A stretch of DNA of 64,000 nucleotides from Nymphaea colorata (GCF_008831285.2 NC_045147.1:12936854-13000853); one strand, 5' to 3'; shown: positions 1 to 13,098, numbered from the stretch's first letter. Notes: generated by a model not told the origin, from the letters alone. A program made the numbers and translations.

Positions 1-3000
1 ATCTCTTTAAAAATAGCAATCTCTCAGACATATCCTTGAACAAGTTAAGCAAAGAACATATCTCAATCTATTTGATTAACTTCAAATTAGGGATCATTGA
101 CAGAACCGAATCAGCTGGATGGATGGGCACGTAAGTCATATACAAGCCTGGAGTTTGACTTCGATGGAGGTTATCCACCAATTTTGTTGGAGAAGATGCA
201 TACAGTCTGCAGCGGAAAATCTCTATAGGAGATAGTCCGAATGGAACACTAGAGAAGGGACACTACCCACTGCAATCAATGCAGAGATTTCTGAAATATA
301 TTTACAAAATGCTGCCGCGTCTCCGACTTGCATGATAGAAATCTTATATCCTGAATCCATCTCTTTGGCGCATTCCATATGACCATTTCGTTTTTTGGCT
401 TATTGAACTGTACAACAATGACCAGAAACTTTCTTTTTCTTAAATTTTACAGAGTATATATTCCTAAAAATTTTGATGCAGAGATCCAGATACTGCGCAT
501 TGTTGGAATATCTATATTTTCAACGAGATTGTCATGTACCTTTGCTACGGAAAGAATTTTCCTTGGGAGATATAATGATCTTTCCAATCACGTGATTGAG
601 ATAATTCTCATGAATTCTTGGACACATAGTTGGCTTTGCCTCCATGTGATTGAGATAACTCCCTGTAAATTTGACGTACTTCCCCACGCAATGTCATTTT
701 CAATCGTTTCCGCTTTTGGGAGGATGCATTTTTGGCTTTCGTTTTGTCTGGTGATAACGAAGAAACCAGGAAAGAGGTTCTGCAAATAAACCTTCACATC
801 GATCAGGTGACAAGCAGAAGTCGAGGAAAGAGGATCACCTGATCGCTGTTTGTATTAAGAACAGAATCGTTTTTTGCTTTTCATGTGTAATAATTCCATT
901 CCTTAATTTAGTGAAGGGCCCCTTGTAGGAATTTCTGACATAGACAATTGGTAATTTTACCTAAAACTTTGCCGTATTATACCCATTTTTTTCCTCGCCG
1001 TTTAATACCCGTCCCCGTTTTTTGTGAGAATGATTTCAACCAAACAAAAATGGATACCCATGAGCACTTTTTTCAAATCCACAAAATAGTGAAGAAAAAA
1101 AAGAACAATCTTGCTTATCTGAAGATATTAAAGTTTTAAAACATGGTTTTATGATATTGGTTTTCTATTCTGTGCTGAATTTACTTAGGCTATTCTCACA
1201 CGAAATGTTTATTTCGTTTCCAGAGACCCCTAAAAAATGCTTGCAGTAAATTGGTTCTTGAATAGCAGATGGTTTTGCCCAGTATAAGGAGATGCACAAC
1301 ACTTGGCTTCATACTTGTTACGTCTCTTTCGCCGTGCAAAGTTCATAAATTGCTCCTACCGAATAAGCAGGTCCGTTATGGCCATCACCATGAAACCTTT
1401 ACTGCTGTACTTTCCAGGAAACCCGTGTCTGCGTCAGGAGTTTCAGAACGGTGAACCTCATTTTGGAAGATTTGGACAAAAAATTTAACATCTTTGTGAA
1501 ATTTTGGCTTTACAAACTCAAGATATGCTAATTAGAAGCAGATTAGTGCAGGGAGTGGGGAAAATGGGAACTCCTAATTTAAAGCCGACTGCAATACTTT
1601 CTGATCTTTGGCAAGATCAACAGCTCAATAATACAATTTCGAAAACTGTGTCGAGGTCAGGACAAGGCACTCTGCTCCAGCCATGTGTAGATTATACGGT
1701 CATGGGATGCTCGGTGGATCAACAAGATTGTTAGGTATCTTTTGGGAAGGCACGCTACAGTTGCCCAAGTAGCAACAAAATCTGCAGCAGTTTTTTTTTT
1801 TTCTTTCTTTCTTGTTTTTCCTAATTCCCTGAACCTGGCTTGTCACAGGGGCTCTTACAGAGGAATGATGGCCCAATAAATACCATTTAAAAGACGAGTA
1901 CAGTCCTAAACTGGCCATACAGGAAGTAGGAAGACTTGTTGATTCTCCACTAGAACTTGTGGCTCAGGATTGACAATAATTAAAGGACAGTGAGTGGGGA
2001 AAAAGTTCGATTATTTGTTAACTTGCCCTTCACTTGCAAATATCCAGGAGAAATGGGAACTCCCCAGTTTAAACCAACCGAATCTCTGCAAGATTAGTCT
2101 GCATGTCTCCGCAATGCTTAAAGTACGCTTTGCTTAAGCTTAAGTACGCTTTGCCTTGTAGCTTTGCAGGTTTTTGGGCCCCCTGTTGGTGGATATAATA
2201 TCATGAGAGCCATGGGAGATCCTTTTTCGCCTCTTTCTTCTGAAAAGAACTTGACAAGATTGAACTTCTTTTGAGGCATTACCCCAAACGCTACAAAGTT
2301 TTTTCTCTTTCCTTATGGCGTGGCTATAAGCACAGATGATTCTCTCAAATTGTCTGTACTTTCAAGTTTAGCCATGGAGATTAAAGATGCAGGCCGTGGT
2401 GGCACACAGTGACTGGATTTTCACGTGAGAAGAAATGCCAAGAGAAGAAAAAGAACGCTCGGCAACCGCGTCCTATGGCTATCTGAATCTTGGTCGTCGC
2501 TCGAAAACACATATCGATGAGTGGGAAAACCAGACAGTTTCTTTAAATATATTTGGACTTGACCGATCCAGTAGGCTCTCAATTGACCAGCTTGTTGTCT
2601 CGGTCTGAAGGCCATCGTGTTCATTAAAGAAAAAAAAAGAGGTACTTAGAGCATTCTTTCTCCTGAGATCAAGGGTAGTTCGTAAACCCAAGCTAGGTCA
2701 TAGTGAGCTGTTCATCTGCCCAAACTTCCGGCTAACAATACGAAAGGCTTATTTTCTTGAACAAGTTTTCATCACGTAGAAAAGAAGTGAAATAAACTAA
2801 GACACAAGATAGTTGTTACTTTTGGCATATGATAACGCTGCTTTTGTGCCAACGCTTCTAAATGGAATTGTTCACCCCATATATCATATATGTACTCAAC
2901 CGGTTGCTGCATCGGCCGATTCTGACAACACTGCGTCACTGCGCCCAACTGGAAGGCCCCATTTCACCACATCATGTAAATGCTATATAATATGTAGCTC

Positions 3001-3700
3001 AAACTGCGGGATAAGAGAAACTTTGACCCGCTTTTGGCTTTGCATGGGTGTCTATTGGCGAAATGCAGAGAGTACTGCACAATTATTAAATGTCCCTAAT
3101 GGCAAATATCCTGAACTAGCCGCTAGTCTGAGCTTCTATACTCTTTTGTGCTTGCGTAAAGATGGGTCTTCTTTTTTAAGGAATAAAAATGAACTCTACG
3201 CAATCAAGGCAAGGAAATAATCATAGGTTTCTCTCTTTTGAAGGCATGCATACTCAATAAAATATGCTCAATGCTCATCCCCACATTGGTATCCTCACAC
3301 CACTTGGTGCTCGTTCTCTCTCTCTCTCCATGTGCACTTTGCACGACAAATAATTTAGGTCTGTTGATATGGACACCAAGGTTTCAAATAATGTTCCCCG
3401 AGATATTCCCCTCTTCCTCCTCCACGTCCTCTTCCTCGGAAACCAGATCCCGGTTTTTTTAGATTCAAAAGGTAAACCAGATACTACAGACTACCGAAGA
3501 GATGGAGTTGAATGGGGAGAAAGGGGGAAAGTTGCATCTGGCATGCATAATGCGTGCTTCCAATTTTCGACTATTCTTGGTATTCAAATACATTTTCTAT
3601 TGCGCATGACCAAGCTCTATATCACCAAGCTTTCCAAAAGCACTTAAAAGAGGAAGACAAACTGAAAAAGAAAAACTTCTTTAGCCATTGATTCGTGACG
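1..3700. other. Intergenic, no gene recognised
   Basis: AT-rich sequence with open frames up to 136 codons (379-789, 2813-3220) that show no domain, no coding-type GC rise and no splice support. A diverged direct repeat of about 50 bp (AAATGGGAACTCC…TTTAAA) occurs at about 1562 and 2052, and a short local duplication AAGTACGCTTTGC at 2120-2155. The 3' untranslated region of the IQD gene probably extends into about 3700-3915. Confidence 0.6.
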
Positions 3701-3915
3701 ATTGCTATTGGCGTTTTGTTCGTACACTTCGAATGGATGGATATACTCAAGAGCCATCTTCATCATCGTCACCATCATGAGAATGTGTCATCATTGACAA
3801 AGGATCCACCATGGAAGGACAAAGGAACAGCTCTTTCTGAGTTTTGATCACAAAGGGATAGAAGAAGGACAAACAAAGAAGAGAAGAACTGTACTAGCTA
3901 GCAGAAAACTTCGGC

Positions 3916-6254
3916 TTATCTTAGCCACCTCCTGGCGTCGCCGGCGGAGGAAGGGGATCGCTCCCCACCGGCGATGCTATCGGTGCACCAGGAATAGTTG
4001 GAGCCCGAGTAGTGCGTCATCGCCGACCTTGGTGGTGGGAAGGCCCCTTTGAAACTCGGGCTGCGTAGGCTCTGCACGTCGGGGGCCGGATACGAGAGCC
4101 GCTTCTTCACCGAGCTCCCCCTCTCCCGCTCTCTTTCTCTTTCCCTCTCCCTCTCCGGTGTCCCCGGCCTCTGTCTAGGCGCGCTCTGCGACCTCAGCCT
4201 CGCTTTCGCCGACTCCGTCGCCGCCATGTAGTTGGGCACGCCGCCGTGCCGGCAGTGGAGCCCCGGGGTGTACGTAACCGAGTGTCGGACTTCGTCCTCT
4301 CGCGCTCTCGAGCACCGTGGGCTGGCTGACCTCACCTGCAGAATTCGCGCCTTCGCAGGGGACGGCGTCGACGGGGAGATGTGGAGAGAGGAGGGAATGT
4401 TCCGGTGGTTGAGAGGGGAGGAGTGGCCGACGCCACCGGTTGCATGTCGACGGCTCCTCTGCCACGAGTCATTGATGGAAGAGGAGTAAGGCCTTGTGGT
4501 GTCGACCTCGACGGTTTTGATGAAGTCTCTGCTATCAACGGATGCTCTGCTTCGGCTCTCCCATGGCCGTGTCGCCATCCAACGGTCCAGCCAGTTGGTA
4601 GATGAGATACCTGAGGCCCGCTCGTCGTCGGTTTCTTCTATAGTTGAAGGGTTCGAACTCCTTCCCGATGACCTCCATAACTAAACACGACAGCATAGTT
4701 ATGCACGTCAGATAAGAGAGAGAGAGAGCGAGAGAGAGAGAGAGAGCGAGAGAGAGATTCTGGTTATGTCATCGAAAGAAGAATTGAAAGAACAAACTCA
4801 TAGTTCCGGACAAAGGCTGGGTTTGGGGTAGACCTCATAGTTATACGACCCATTCTGATTGAGATGGATGATATAGATACGACGCGTGAGAGAGAGAGAG
4901 AGAGATGTTCATTGATTATACCTGGTGAGAGAAAGCATAAGCAAGAGCCTTCTCTCGTTTGAGTGCAGCCTCTTTTCTGGTCTGAAGCTTGGCTTGTATC
5001 TCTTCAATCGTATGAGGTCGGTCGTCCCAATCATCCGTCAGGCAGCTACCATCTCTCGACTACCAACAAACGGAAACCACATCAGAAAAGAAATTTAAAT
5101 CTACACTTCCATAAACGAACCGGCCACGACTCCCATGTCCGAGCAGGAAGTAGCCAGGGACACTGCTCAACTACCACCAACAAAGGGTAGTAACGTCTTT
5201 TATTCTAGACAAGCTTTGTCTTCTCTGGCCTGTTCGCCTCTAGGGTCTAGAGCAAATGAAGAAAAGAATAGGAAGAGGAAGGAAGATGGTGATGGATCGA
5301 TGGTGGTGGTGGTGTGGGGGATGGGAGGGACTGAAACAACAACACATACAACGGATTTTCTCTCTGTCGACGATTCTTGGAGGACGAAGCGTGAGTCCCA
5401 TAAACCATCTTTGAGAAGGGACGCTGACTCCGTGGAGTCGTGTGAGAGCCTTAGCCGCTGGTCACGCGCCCTTGTCTGCACCCGGACGAGAGCCTGCATG
5501 CACCTCAGCGTCATGTTGGCCTGCTTCCTCACGTTGTGGCCCCTCACCAGCGCCTGCAGCTTCACCAGCCCTCTCAGAGCCCTCAGTGCTCTCCTGGCCT
5601 GCATATCGCATTCCCCCCAAAACCACACGACAAGAAAGAGGAAGAAGAAGAAAGGCAACGAAGAATCAGAAAAGAGACTTAAGAGGAAGAAGCAATGAAA
5701 GAGACAGAGAGACTTGGTGGTTTGTTTTCTGTTCTCTGGGAGTGACATATGTGTATATATGGAGAATGATAAGCACCAAGAATCCTCTAAAGGCCGTCTG
5801 GATCTTGACGGCAGCATGGTGCTCCCTCAGCAAGTTCGTGGGCCTTGTTAGGCGGACCACCTCTACAGCTGCCTGCGCCGAAGCCACTGCCGCCTCCGCC
5901 GCCGCGGCCGTAGCTACGGCAACGGCGATGGCGTGCCGCTGGTCCGTGATGACGGAAACCGCCGGCTTGACGTCCTGGCTCGAAGGGGCGGGCTTCCGAA
6001 ACAGCCATCGTCGTTTTTCTCTCTTCTGCGTTACAATGTAAGAGAAACAACTCAAGAAACTTTCGTGCAGCCGAAACGGCAAAAGAAGCAAAATAAAAGA
6101 AGTATGGTTGAGCTCTGATGTTACTCAATACCTTCTCTTCTTCCTCCTGCTCGTTGTCATCCCTTCTCCTACAACTTTTCTTCTCGCTGTCCTTGGACGG
6201 CGATCTGAACGCCCTCTTCACTGCAGTCAGCCATGAGCTTCCGACCTTCACCAT
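3916..6254 (-). CDS. IQ67-domain (IQD) calmodulin-binding protein, five exons, 507 aa
   Basis: Model: complement(join(3916..4680, 4922..5059, 5350..5598, 5777..6025, 6132..6254)). All introns are phase 0 with GT-AG ends, and the exons total 1524 nt including a TAA stop. The protein starts [20 protein letters not shown], typical of IQDs. The IQ67 domain (about residues 112-178) spans the exon 2/3 junction at the usual IQD position (FRGFL|ARRAL). It holds three spaced IQ-like motifs: [32 protein letters not shown] and [14 protein letters not shown]. Exon 4 encodes the conserved [20 protein letters not shown] helix, and exon 5 has [14 protein letters not shown] and a DUF4005-like [20 protein letters not shown] (about 401-420). 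Family knowledge: IQDs bind calmodulin and act as scaffolds at microtubules, plasma membrane or nucleus. The exon 3 donor could lie 3 nt earlier (5353); I chose 5350 because it gives GTATGT. An Arg-Glu run (about 429-442) is encoded by a (GA)n-like tract. The gene appears intact. Confidence 0.94.
4713..4757. repeat. (GA)n microsatellite in IQD intron 4
   Basis: An interrupted GA run lies inside the last IQD intron (4681-4921). A second shorter (GA)n run lies at about 4888-4905 in the same intron. Both are on the plus strand, so they read as CT in the transcript. Confidence 0.9.
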
Positions 6255-6416
6255 TTCCTTTCACTACAGAGCAGAAAGTCTACTACATCTGTATTTGATA
6301 GCTAGCTAACTCCCCTCTTCTTTCTTTCGATACTTGAAGGTCGCTTCCTCAAAGAAAACAAGGTTGGTGGACGTGGCTTAGCAAGAAAACTATACGAAGA
6401 AATATATCTTTTCTCA

Positions 6417-6496
6417 GACAGAGAGAAAGAGAGAGAGAGAAAGAGAACATCTCGAGAATCTCGAAAGGACTCTCTCTCTCTCTTCTCTCTCTGCTG
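6417..6496. repeat. (GA)n and (CT)n tracts upstream of the IQD gene
   Basis: A GA-rich run at about 6420-6448 is followed by a CT-rich run at about 6469-6494, some 165-240 bp upstream of the IQD start codon. Such tracts are common in plant 5' leaders and proximal promoters. The position fits a leader or promoter, but I cannot place the transcription start. Confidence 0.6.
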
Positions 6497-6599
6497 TCCG
6501 TCTTCCCCCGGGCCTTTTTTGTTTCCGTTGCAACGGGAAGATCAATGCAGAGCCATCGAGTCGGATGCACGTTGTGTGTCGACAGAAGACCAACAATTT

Positions 6600-9500
6600 T
6601 TTTTTTTTTCTTGTTCTTTACTATGATTGTTGCTTATTATTTTTCTCTTTCCTCTCTTCCTTTAAATAAACGAATTAAAGGGGAAGGGGTGTGGGGGAAG
6701 TCAGGCTTTCAGTACCTGACATTCATCAACGCGGGGGCAGTGGCCATGGGGGATTGGTTGTCGTCACTAACGACTAATAATGTGCAGTGATTCACACTCC
6801 CCTCCACCATTAATGAGTCCAAGAGGACGCAGCTAGCTAGCGTCTCAAAGGGCATCTTGTTTTGGGAAGGAGCGGCCCTCAGATACACATACCCTCCCAT
6901 TGGGCCCTCCCGGTCAAGCCTGAACCCCTCCGTACTCTCTTGCCATTTTAGAGATTCTAGGATAAAGGGCAAACTTTACTCTTTTCTTCCCCCTCATTGC
7001 GTGTTGGAAAATGCATCAAAACAATATATTATATGATCTACATACTATTTTTTTGAGTGTACCTAGTTTGTATATAATGAGCTTTAGTTATGACACATGA
7101 TTAGGGCTCGGTGAACTGTAGGAGCATAAACACACCTCTTGTTTTCAGGAAAATCATAATTTTCTGGATAGAACTTCATAACATATTGAAGTTTCTTGCT
7201 TGTTTTTTTTTTCCTTTTCTGGGGATGATCTTGGGGAACACATCAACATGTCCATTGTTTTTAGCATATAAAAACTACAAAAAACAGATTTTGTTGTTAT
7301 TCATGTTAATATCAAGGTAAAAAAAAATGTGACATAGTAACAGTGCCGGTTTTTAAAAGAAAGAATCTCTACTTTATCAAGATCACATTGGCTACAAAGC
7401 TTTTGTGTTTGACTTGGTAGCTCGTGGGTTTATTAGGGAAGGGCTCCCTCGGTGATTGCTTGCAGTGTAATATCGGCAAGCTAAATAAAGACCCCCGCAA
7501 AAGAAGACAGGACATTCATGTTAAACTTCTTTCCACGCGACCTCTTAACTCCTGGTTGATCTCCCGCTTACGTATCAAAGAAAAGAAGCTTAGTTCACCT
7601 CATAAGGATCTTGGAAATGACAGATTATTCACTCTCAAGCCAACGAACGATCTTATTTAAGATTCTCTTCCGTTCATGTTGCACTCGATGACATTTTAGA
7701 TAGTGGTGTGCCGTATCATTACTTGCTAACCTTAATGAATGTTGAGATACACATGTATCTTTCTGCAATTTCCAATTCTCGTGTAGAAAGAAGCACATGA
7801 ACCCTGTCACGTGATGGCGCAGGAGACTACTAAGAAGATCTTTTCAGTACAACTTTTATCAATTCAGGGCACGGGCTACGCCACTCCTCTCTTTTAGACG
7901 CAGTTTGGAATCTAGGACGGCTGCCCCGCCACCTGGCTGAATTTGAAGCAGGCCCTGGTCGACTTGGCCCTTTCCTAGTAGTCATCAGCTACAGTTAGGC
8001 CCTAAGAAAACTACAACCAAGCTCGAACCATTTTAACCTGAAACACGGTAGAAAATAGGCCCAAGTTGTAGGTGTAGGTTCAGGGGCCCGGTGGTGTAGG
8101 GGTTCACTATCGAGGTTCGAGCTTGGCTGGGTTACGGCGAGCCCGATTCGGCAGCAGGGTTCCAGCAATATCAGGGCTCGGTTTTGAAAGGGGGTGGCAC
8201 TCGATCCGAAAAAGACACAGCCTCAGTGACGTGACCTAAGATGCGGGGCCCAGTGGGCTCTCCTTATATTCCTCTTTAAGAAAAGTGAACAAACACTGTA
8301 AAAAGGGAGTAAAGGGAAAAGGCTACAACTGGCGTTTAACTGGTTTTGTATCTAATCACGTCTCGCTCTTTTTTAAAGCTTGTTTAACTCGTTAGGACGG
8401 TTAGTTGGTGCTTGTTTAACTATCTTTTTCATTATAATTCAACATTTATTATGCAGCAGAGTTAAGCGACTCATTTCACATTTTGAGCATACATTTGAAC
8501 TCAAATTAGACTCGTTTGTAAATAAGTGAGTTTGAGTCAAGCTTGAGCTGGCTCGACTCATTGTACATCTTGAGCTTTTCCTTTCTTCCATGATACATGA
8601 CTGTTTTTGGTGTCTCCAATTGCATGTTCACTATGTTTCAACTTATTTATGGGCGTAAATCTTTACAGTCAAGGAATTTGGGCTGCTAAACCTCACAAGG
8701 CCGTCAGCTTCCTTGCTTCTGTTGTGCCATACCACTTATGGCACAACCACTTGAAGATGATTGAGATGTGAAACCAAACAGTTAAATTATAATTATGTTA
8801 CCCTCAAGAAAGCACATAAGAGACATTAATTTTAGAAGTACACCCAAACGGGTGTTTGATTAAAGGAGATTCAAACAAAGTAAGTCGTCATATAAGGATA
8901 AAATGGGAGAACTCAAAAATGGCAAGGACGAACGGTGAAGTGAAACAAAATTTGAATGCCCCGTCATACCGACTTCAATACTTTGCATGTTGTATCAACT
9001 TTGTACCAAGTTTTTGTCAGCTTCTCAACTAAGACTTGAGGCTGATATGAGATCCACCCTTCAACATTGGGACCCGGATGCATTGTTTTCATCTCTCTTT
9101 TCCTTGGAAAAAATCATCGTTTAAGATCCGACGATTGCAGGATTAGGGGTAAAGATCTTAAATCTATGGTTCTTGAATGAGCACCGACCTCAAGTTAGAT
9201 CTTTCTTGCATAACTTTATAAAATTAATGAATGCATAGTTAAGGAAGCTAACGTAAATAAATGAAGGTATTTTTTTTTTGTTATTATATATAGTTAACGC
9301 AGTTAACTTTCAGTGAATTATTACATGTACATTCTTAAACTGTATTTTTAAATCTTCATATACATTGGAAACTGGATTGACTTCTTTCAATTATCTTGAC
9401 GACTTATGTATATAGCTCTATTTATTGAATCCTGAAACGAGCATGCAATACGGATATAAAGGAGTGAAGGCTGTCAACATTGGATAAGTTATGATTCACT

Positions 9501-11096
9501 TCCATTAAAAGTTGATCGAAAATAGGGCTAGCTCAATCATTTTTTGCTCTCCTTTCCTATGGGTCATGTCGATCGATCACTTTGCCTAGTTCTTGTTTCC
9601 AGCATTAGATTATGAGAGAGAGGGTCGGAGACGTGAGCGGAAGAGAGAGAAAAAAAAAAAACAGAAAAAGAAAGAGGAGAGAACGGCGGTTTGGAGTGGC
9701 TAAATCAATGCATTCTTCTCTGAGTTCTATCAGTAAGGATATAAAGATACGAATATATTCTTACTTTTATGATCTAAAAAACACCATTAAAGTGAGAGTT
9801 GTCTTAGAAATTTATGAAAATATAATCTATACATATACATGATGCAAAATCCTGCAGCTCATTCTTAGTCTCTTATGAATAGCTTTCTCTCCCCCTTCTT
9901 CCTCTTGCTTTTGTTCCTGCTCAGGTTTTTGAACTTCATGTTATTTGTTTTTTTGTTAATTTTTCTCCTGTGTCACTTTTATTTTCTTCTTTTAGCGTTG
10001 TTGATTGGTGACGCCTTGTCACCACATTTTGTTTTGAATGAGGTTCCATTCTCTCTCTCTCTCTCTCTCTTCTCATTACATACGATCTAGTGGAGCAATA
10101 CAAGCTATTGACTCCCACCATCTTGACGATCTGACTTTGCTAGATTAGTTTCTTCTTAAATGTGATTCAATGTGTGGGTAGGTCTTGATTACAACTCTTC
10201 TCTTCCTCTTCTTGTTTAATACGATATAACGAGAGAGGGATAAAAAAGAAGTTGTCAAAATGGAAACCATATTGTCAAAATAGGTAAAAAGATGTCGCCG
10301 ATTACAAACAAGCGAAAGAGGTAAGAACAAAGATAGGCTAAGAAGTCATGGTGTTATAATTGAGAGAAGTGAGGATCTGATCATATTCCACATTTAAAAT
10401 AATCCTAACAGCTATTTTGGCGGGATGATTTAATGAATGATGACAAGTGATTCACCATTGGAGACAGAAGAAATAAAAATCAATAGTTAGGTTGTCACAA
10501 TTGTTAGTCATGATTTAACCATGTATATTGATGTGCCATGCAATACAGTGGCTGATCCTGTTTGTATCTTACAGTACATACATGGATTTGTTCGTGGCAA
10601 AATCAAATGCCTCGAGCGGCCGTTTTATGAAATCCGATTTAAACTTCTGATCTTGGTGATGCCATCCAATACGTGAGACTCTACCGGATATAGGTGCCCC
10701 AGCCGGTGGACAGTGCCGTCTATTTTGGTTAGATCTCGATCAATCATATGGTAAAGACTAGCCAGTTATAGATAAGTTCAAGGAGAACCTGAACTTACGA
10801 CTCATTGAACATACACTGGCTTTTAATCTGCGTTACGATCTGACGACAATGCTTGTTAATTACCGTGGCGCTTGAAAGTGGAATTCCTTTTTTGTTGGTA
10901 TATTATATTATCATGCCGCCAGTTGCAACTGCCGGTCCTCTGCGCCAACAAGTAGGGCATTTTCAAATTTCAAATAAGCGACGCCGTCAAGGGAGAGGCA
11001 GATGGAGAGACAGAGGCAGAGAGAGGATAGGAGTAGAGATACATTATTGTGAAGAAACTATTGACATTAGTGCTTGTTTTACACATAAATTTTGAT
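6600..11096. other. Intergenic between IQD and glutaredoxin-like genes
   Basis: Apart from repeat copy A (7641-7861), I see a GC-rich GGCCCGGT-type patch at about 7900-8280 resembling arms of the TAAGGGTGGGCA MITE family. A GACTCGTTT/GAGCTGGCTCGA patch lies at 8370-8580 (compare 37033-37500). A purine-rich stretch lies at 9610-9690. No gene. Confidence 0.55.
7641..7861. repeat. Dispersed repeat, copy A (about 220 bp)
   Basis: It matches 13134-13350 almost base for base from about 7670 (GTTGCACTCGATGACATTTT) to the TTTTATCAA end, with about ten scattered substitutions and a small indel. On the minus strand both copies keep the same short open frame (beginning MCFFLHENWKLQKDT). The family is not recognised. 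Confidence 0.85.
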
Positions 11097-11930
11097 TTAA
11101 CAGCAGATTGGGCAGAGAACGAGGCCATTCTCATTACATTCAGGGCATCTCAACGCCATCTTGCACTTGTCCGTGACCAGCTTCCGGCTGCCGTTGCACT
11201 CGAAGCAGGGCACGAACCTCACCCCTCCGCACCCCTCGCACACCTCGCCGGCTCGAGCCCTGGGCAGCCCGTCCACCATCGCCGTTAGCCTCCCCTCCTC
11301 GTGCATACTCACCACCTCCTCCGCCCCTCCTACGTGCTTCCCTTTGATGAACACCCTCGGCACCCCCGCCCCCTGTGGCTGCGCTCCTCCTCCGGCCAAC
11401 GCCATCAACAGACCCCTGAGCTCCTCCCTGTACGCAGAGTGCATCGACACGTCCCTCTCGCTCACTGCCACCCCCAGCCCCTCCAGCACCGCCCTCACCC
11501 TGTTGCAGTCCTCGAACGTCTTCCTGATCCCTCCCAGCGTCGTCGAGTAGAAGACCACCGCCTTCTCTCCGACGGGCGGACATGGGGAGGGGGCCTTCAC
11601 CGCCGCGTCGCCGTCGAGACCGTCCATGAGCTCCCACGCGTTGATGACCTCCGGCGCCTGGGGCTCCGTGGCTGCAGCGGCGGCGGAGGCGCTGGGGGTG
11701 GTTCGGTGGAAGACGATCCTCGCGGCGGGCGGGGAGGGCGCGAGGGAGAGGGCGAAGCGTCTGGAGCCCTTGTCGGTGGGCTTGGAGCAGGGGGAGTCGA
11801 GGGTGAGGAGGCCGTAGGTAGTGGAAGTGAGGGAGACAATGTGGCTGATGCTGTGCCCGCCGTGGCCGTTGGTCGGGTCGGCCTCCTTGTTCAGCTCGTC
11901 GTTGATCAGCCCGGAAGCGACGCAGCCCAT
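11097..11930 (-). CDS. Glutaredoxin-like protein with C-terminal cysteine cluster, 277 aa
   Basis: Single exon with ATG at 11930 and TAA at 11097. Residues 1-120 are low-complexity and begin MGCVASG, a possible N-myristoylation signal. The glutaredoxin fold covers about 122-222: strand AVVFYSTTLGGIRKTFEDC, then a cis-proline loop GVPRVFIKGKHVGG. The usual CPYC/CC redox pair is replaced by TTLGGI, with one conserved Cys near residue 142, as in the plant At3g28850/At5g39865-type glutaredoxin-like group. The C-terminus (231-277) carries about ten cysteines in CxxC pairs (CEGCGG, CFECNG, CPECNE, CPIC), a probable zinc or metal site resembling a DnaJ-type cysteine-rich region. Known for the family: thiol-redox or regulatory roles, with weak enzymatic evidence. 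The gene is GC-rich and looks complete. Confidence 0.95.
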   Translation of the reverse strand: MGCVASGLINDELNKEADPTNGHGGHSISHIVSLTSTTYGLLTLDSPCSKPTDKGSRRFALSLAPSPPAARIVFHRTTPSASAAAAATEPQAPEVINAWELMDGLDGDAAVKAPSPCPPVGEKAVVFYSTTLGGIRKTFEDCNRVRAVLEGLGVAVSERDVSMHSAYREELRGLLMALAGGGAQPQGAGVPRVFIKGKHVGGAEEVVSMHEEGRLTAMVDGLPRARAGEVCEGCGGVRFVPCFECNGSRKLVTDKCKMALRCPECNENGLVLCPICC

Positions 11931-11999
11931 GATCTCTCTCTGCTCCTCTCACTCGCTGACTGACACCAGAGAAAGAGTACTGGCAGAGGGGAGGAAGCG

Positions 12000-13098
12000 G
12001 GAAGGTGGGGCTTCTGTTTTTTCTCGAGCTCTCTCTCCAAACGGGTTGGTCTCTTATTTTTTTTAGTTTTGGATTTTGAATTCAAGGGCGCGGTATTTGA
12101 GGAGGCGAGGGGAGGGGCATGGTTCCGGAGCGGGCGAGGAGCGTTTATAACTTTATCAACAGTCGTGGATCCATTTATTTAAGAGTTTATTTAACAAATG
12201 AGAGAGGGGGGTTCAGACACATTCGTCGTATTTTAATTTGCATTTATATACCAAGTTCAATTGGTTATATATATATCATCGAAGAAGCTAAGGCCACGTG
12301 TCCACTGTCTTTAACGGGGGTTGAGAATTTGATTTTAGAATATGTAAACAGTGTTTTGGCTGTTGGCATGATGTTTTTGTCTTTGTTCTTGACATCACAA
12401 ACACAAACTTGTTTTGAGATGGTAGATAGCCACCCCAACCAGGGGTGAAGCCCTTCCCTTTCTACTTGCATTCAATTATTGAGCTTTGATTAACCCTGTG
12501 CCACCATCCCTGCTTGACGAGCAAATCTTCTTCCAGGACATGAGGAGTTTGCACTTACTTGTAAATGAGTCCCGTAATAAAAAAAATTGCCATAAGAAAG
12601 TTTTGTATCTTAAAAGTGCCTCCCGATGGTCTAAAAGAAACCGACCAAAATCCTACTGTTTGGTAGATGATATGAATAAACGGGCACAATCTGCCGGCGT
12701 AGGAGAGCATAAGAATCTTCCGTCCAACGATCTTCCTTTCCACCTTAGTGATCGGTTCCTCGCATTAGTCCTCTCATGAGTTGGTAGAGAAAAGTGGAAA
12801 ATCGAGAAAGTTCATTGGTACGGTATTAATTCTCCAATTAATGGTGGTTGGGATACAGCCTGTAATGTAAGAAACTAAAGTTTAATGTGATAATGATGGA
12901 TTAGTCATTACTAACCCCTAGTCCAGACTTGTAATGAAAGTCTACTAGTGTTGCATTTATGGCATTGATGGATCATTTCCGCCTGAAAATGAGATAGTCA
13001 TCCGTGAAAGAGAGTAGGGCCAAACATTTACATCTTTTGATCGTGCTAGGGACCTTGATGGCTCTGTCTCGAAAACTCCTGTTAAACCGTCTTGCCAG
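12000..13098. other. Upstream flank of the glutaredoxin-like gene, otherwise no gene
   Basis: 11931-12070 is CT/GA-rich and likely contains the leader of the minus-strand gene. Beyond it the sequence is AT-rich, with one short frame (12486-12779) lacking any recognisable domain. Confidence 0.5.

Noticed and set aside
379-789. 136-codon plus-strand frame
   Set aside because: No recognisable domain, AT-rich composition like its flanks, and no supporting splice or leader features.
2813-3220. 135-codon plus-strand frame
   Set aside because: Begins at a non-ATG codon, has no domain match I can recognise, and lacks a coding-type composition change.
5135-6041. Plus-strand frames of 187-199 codons across the IQD locus
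   Set aside because: They run antisense across exons and introns of the spliced minus-strand IQD gene, whose splice sites and protein motifs are fully consistent.
11140-11952. Long alternative open frames on both strands over the glutaredoxin-like gene (up to 270 codons)
   Set aside because: They are products of the high GC of the true gene. They have no domains and show Arg/Gly/Pro-biased composition, while the 277-residue frame has the complete family signature.
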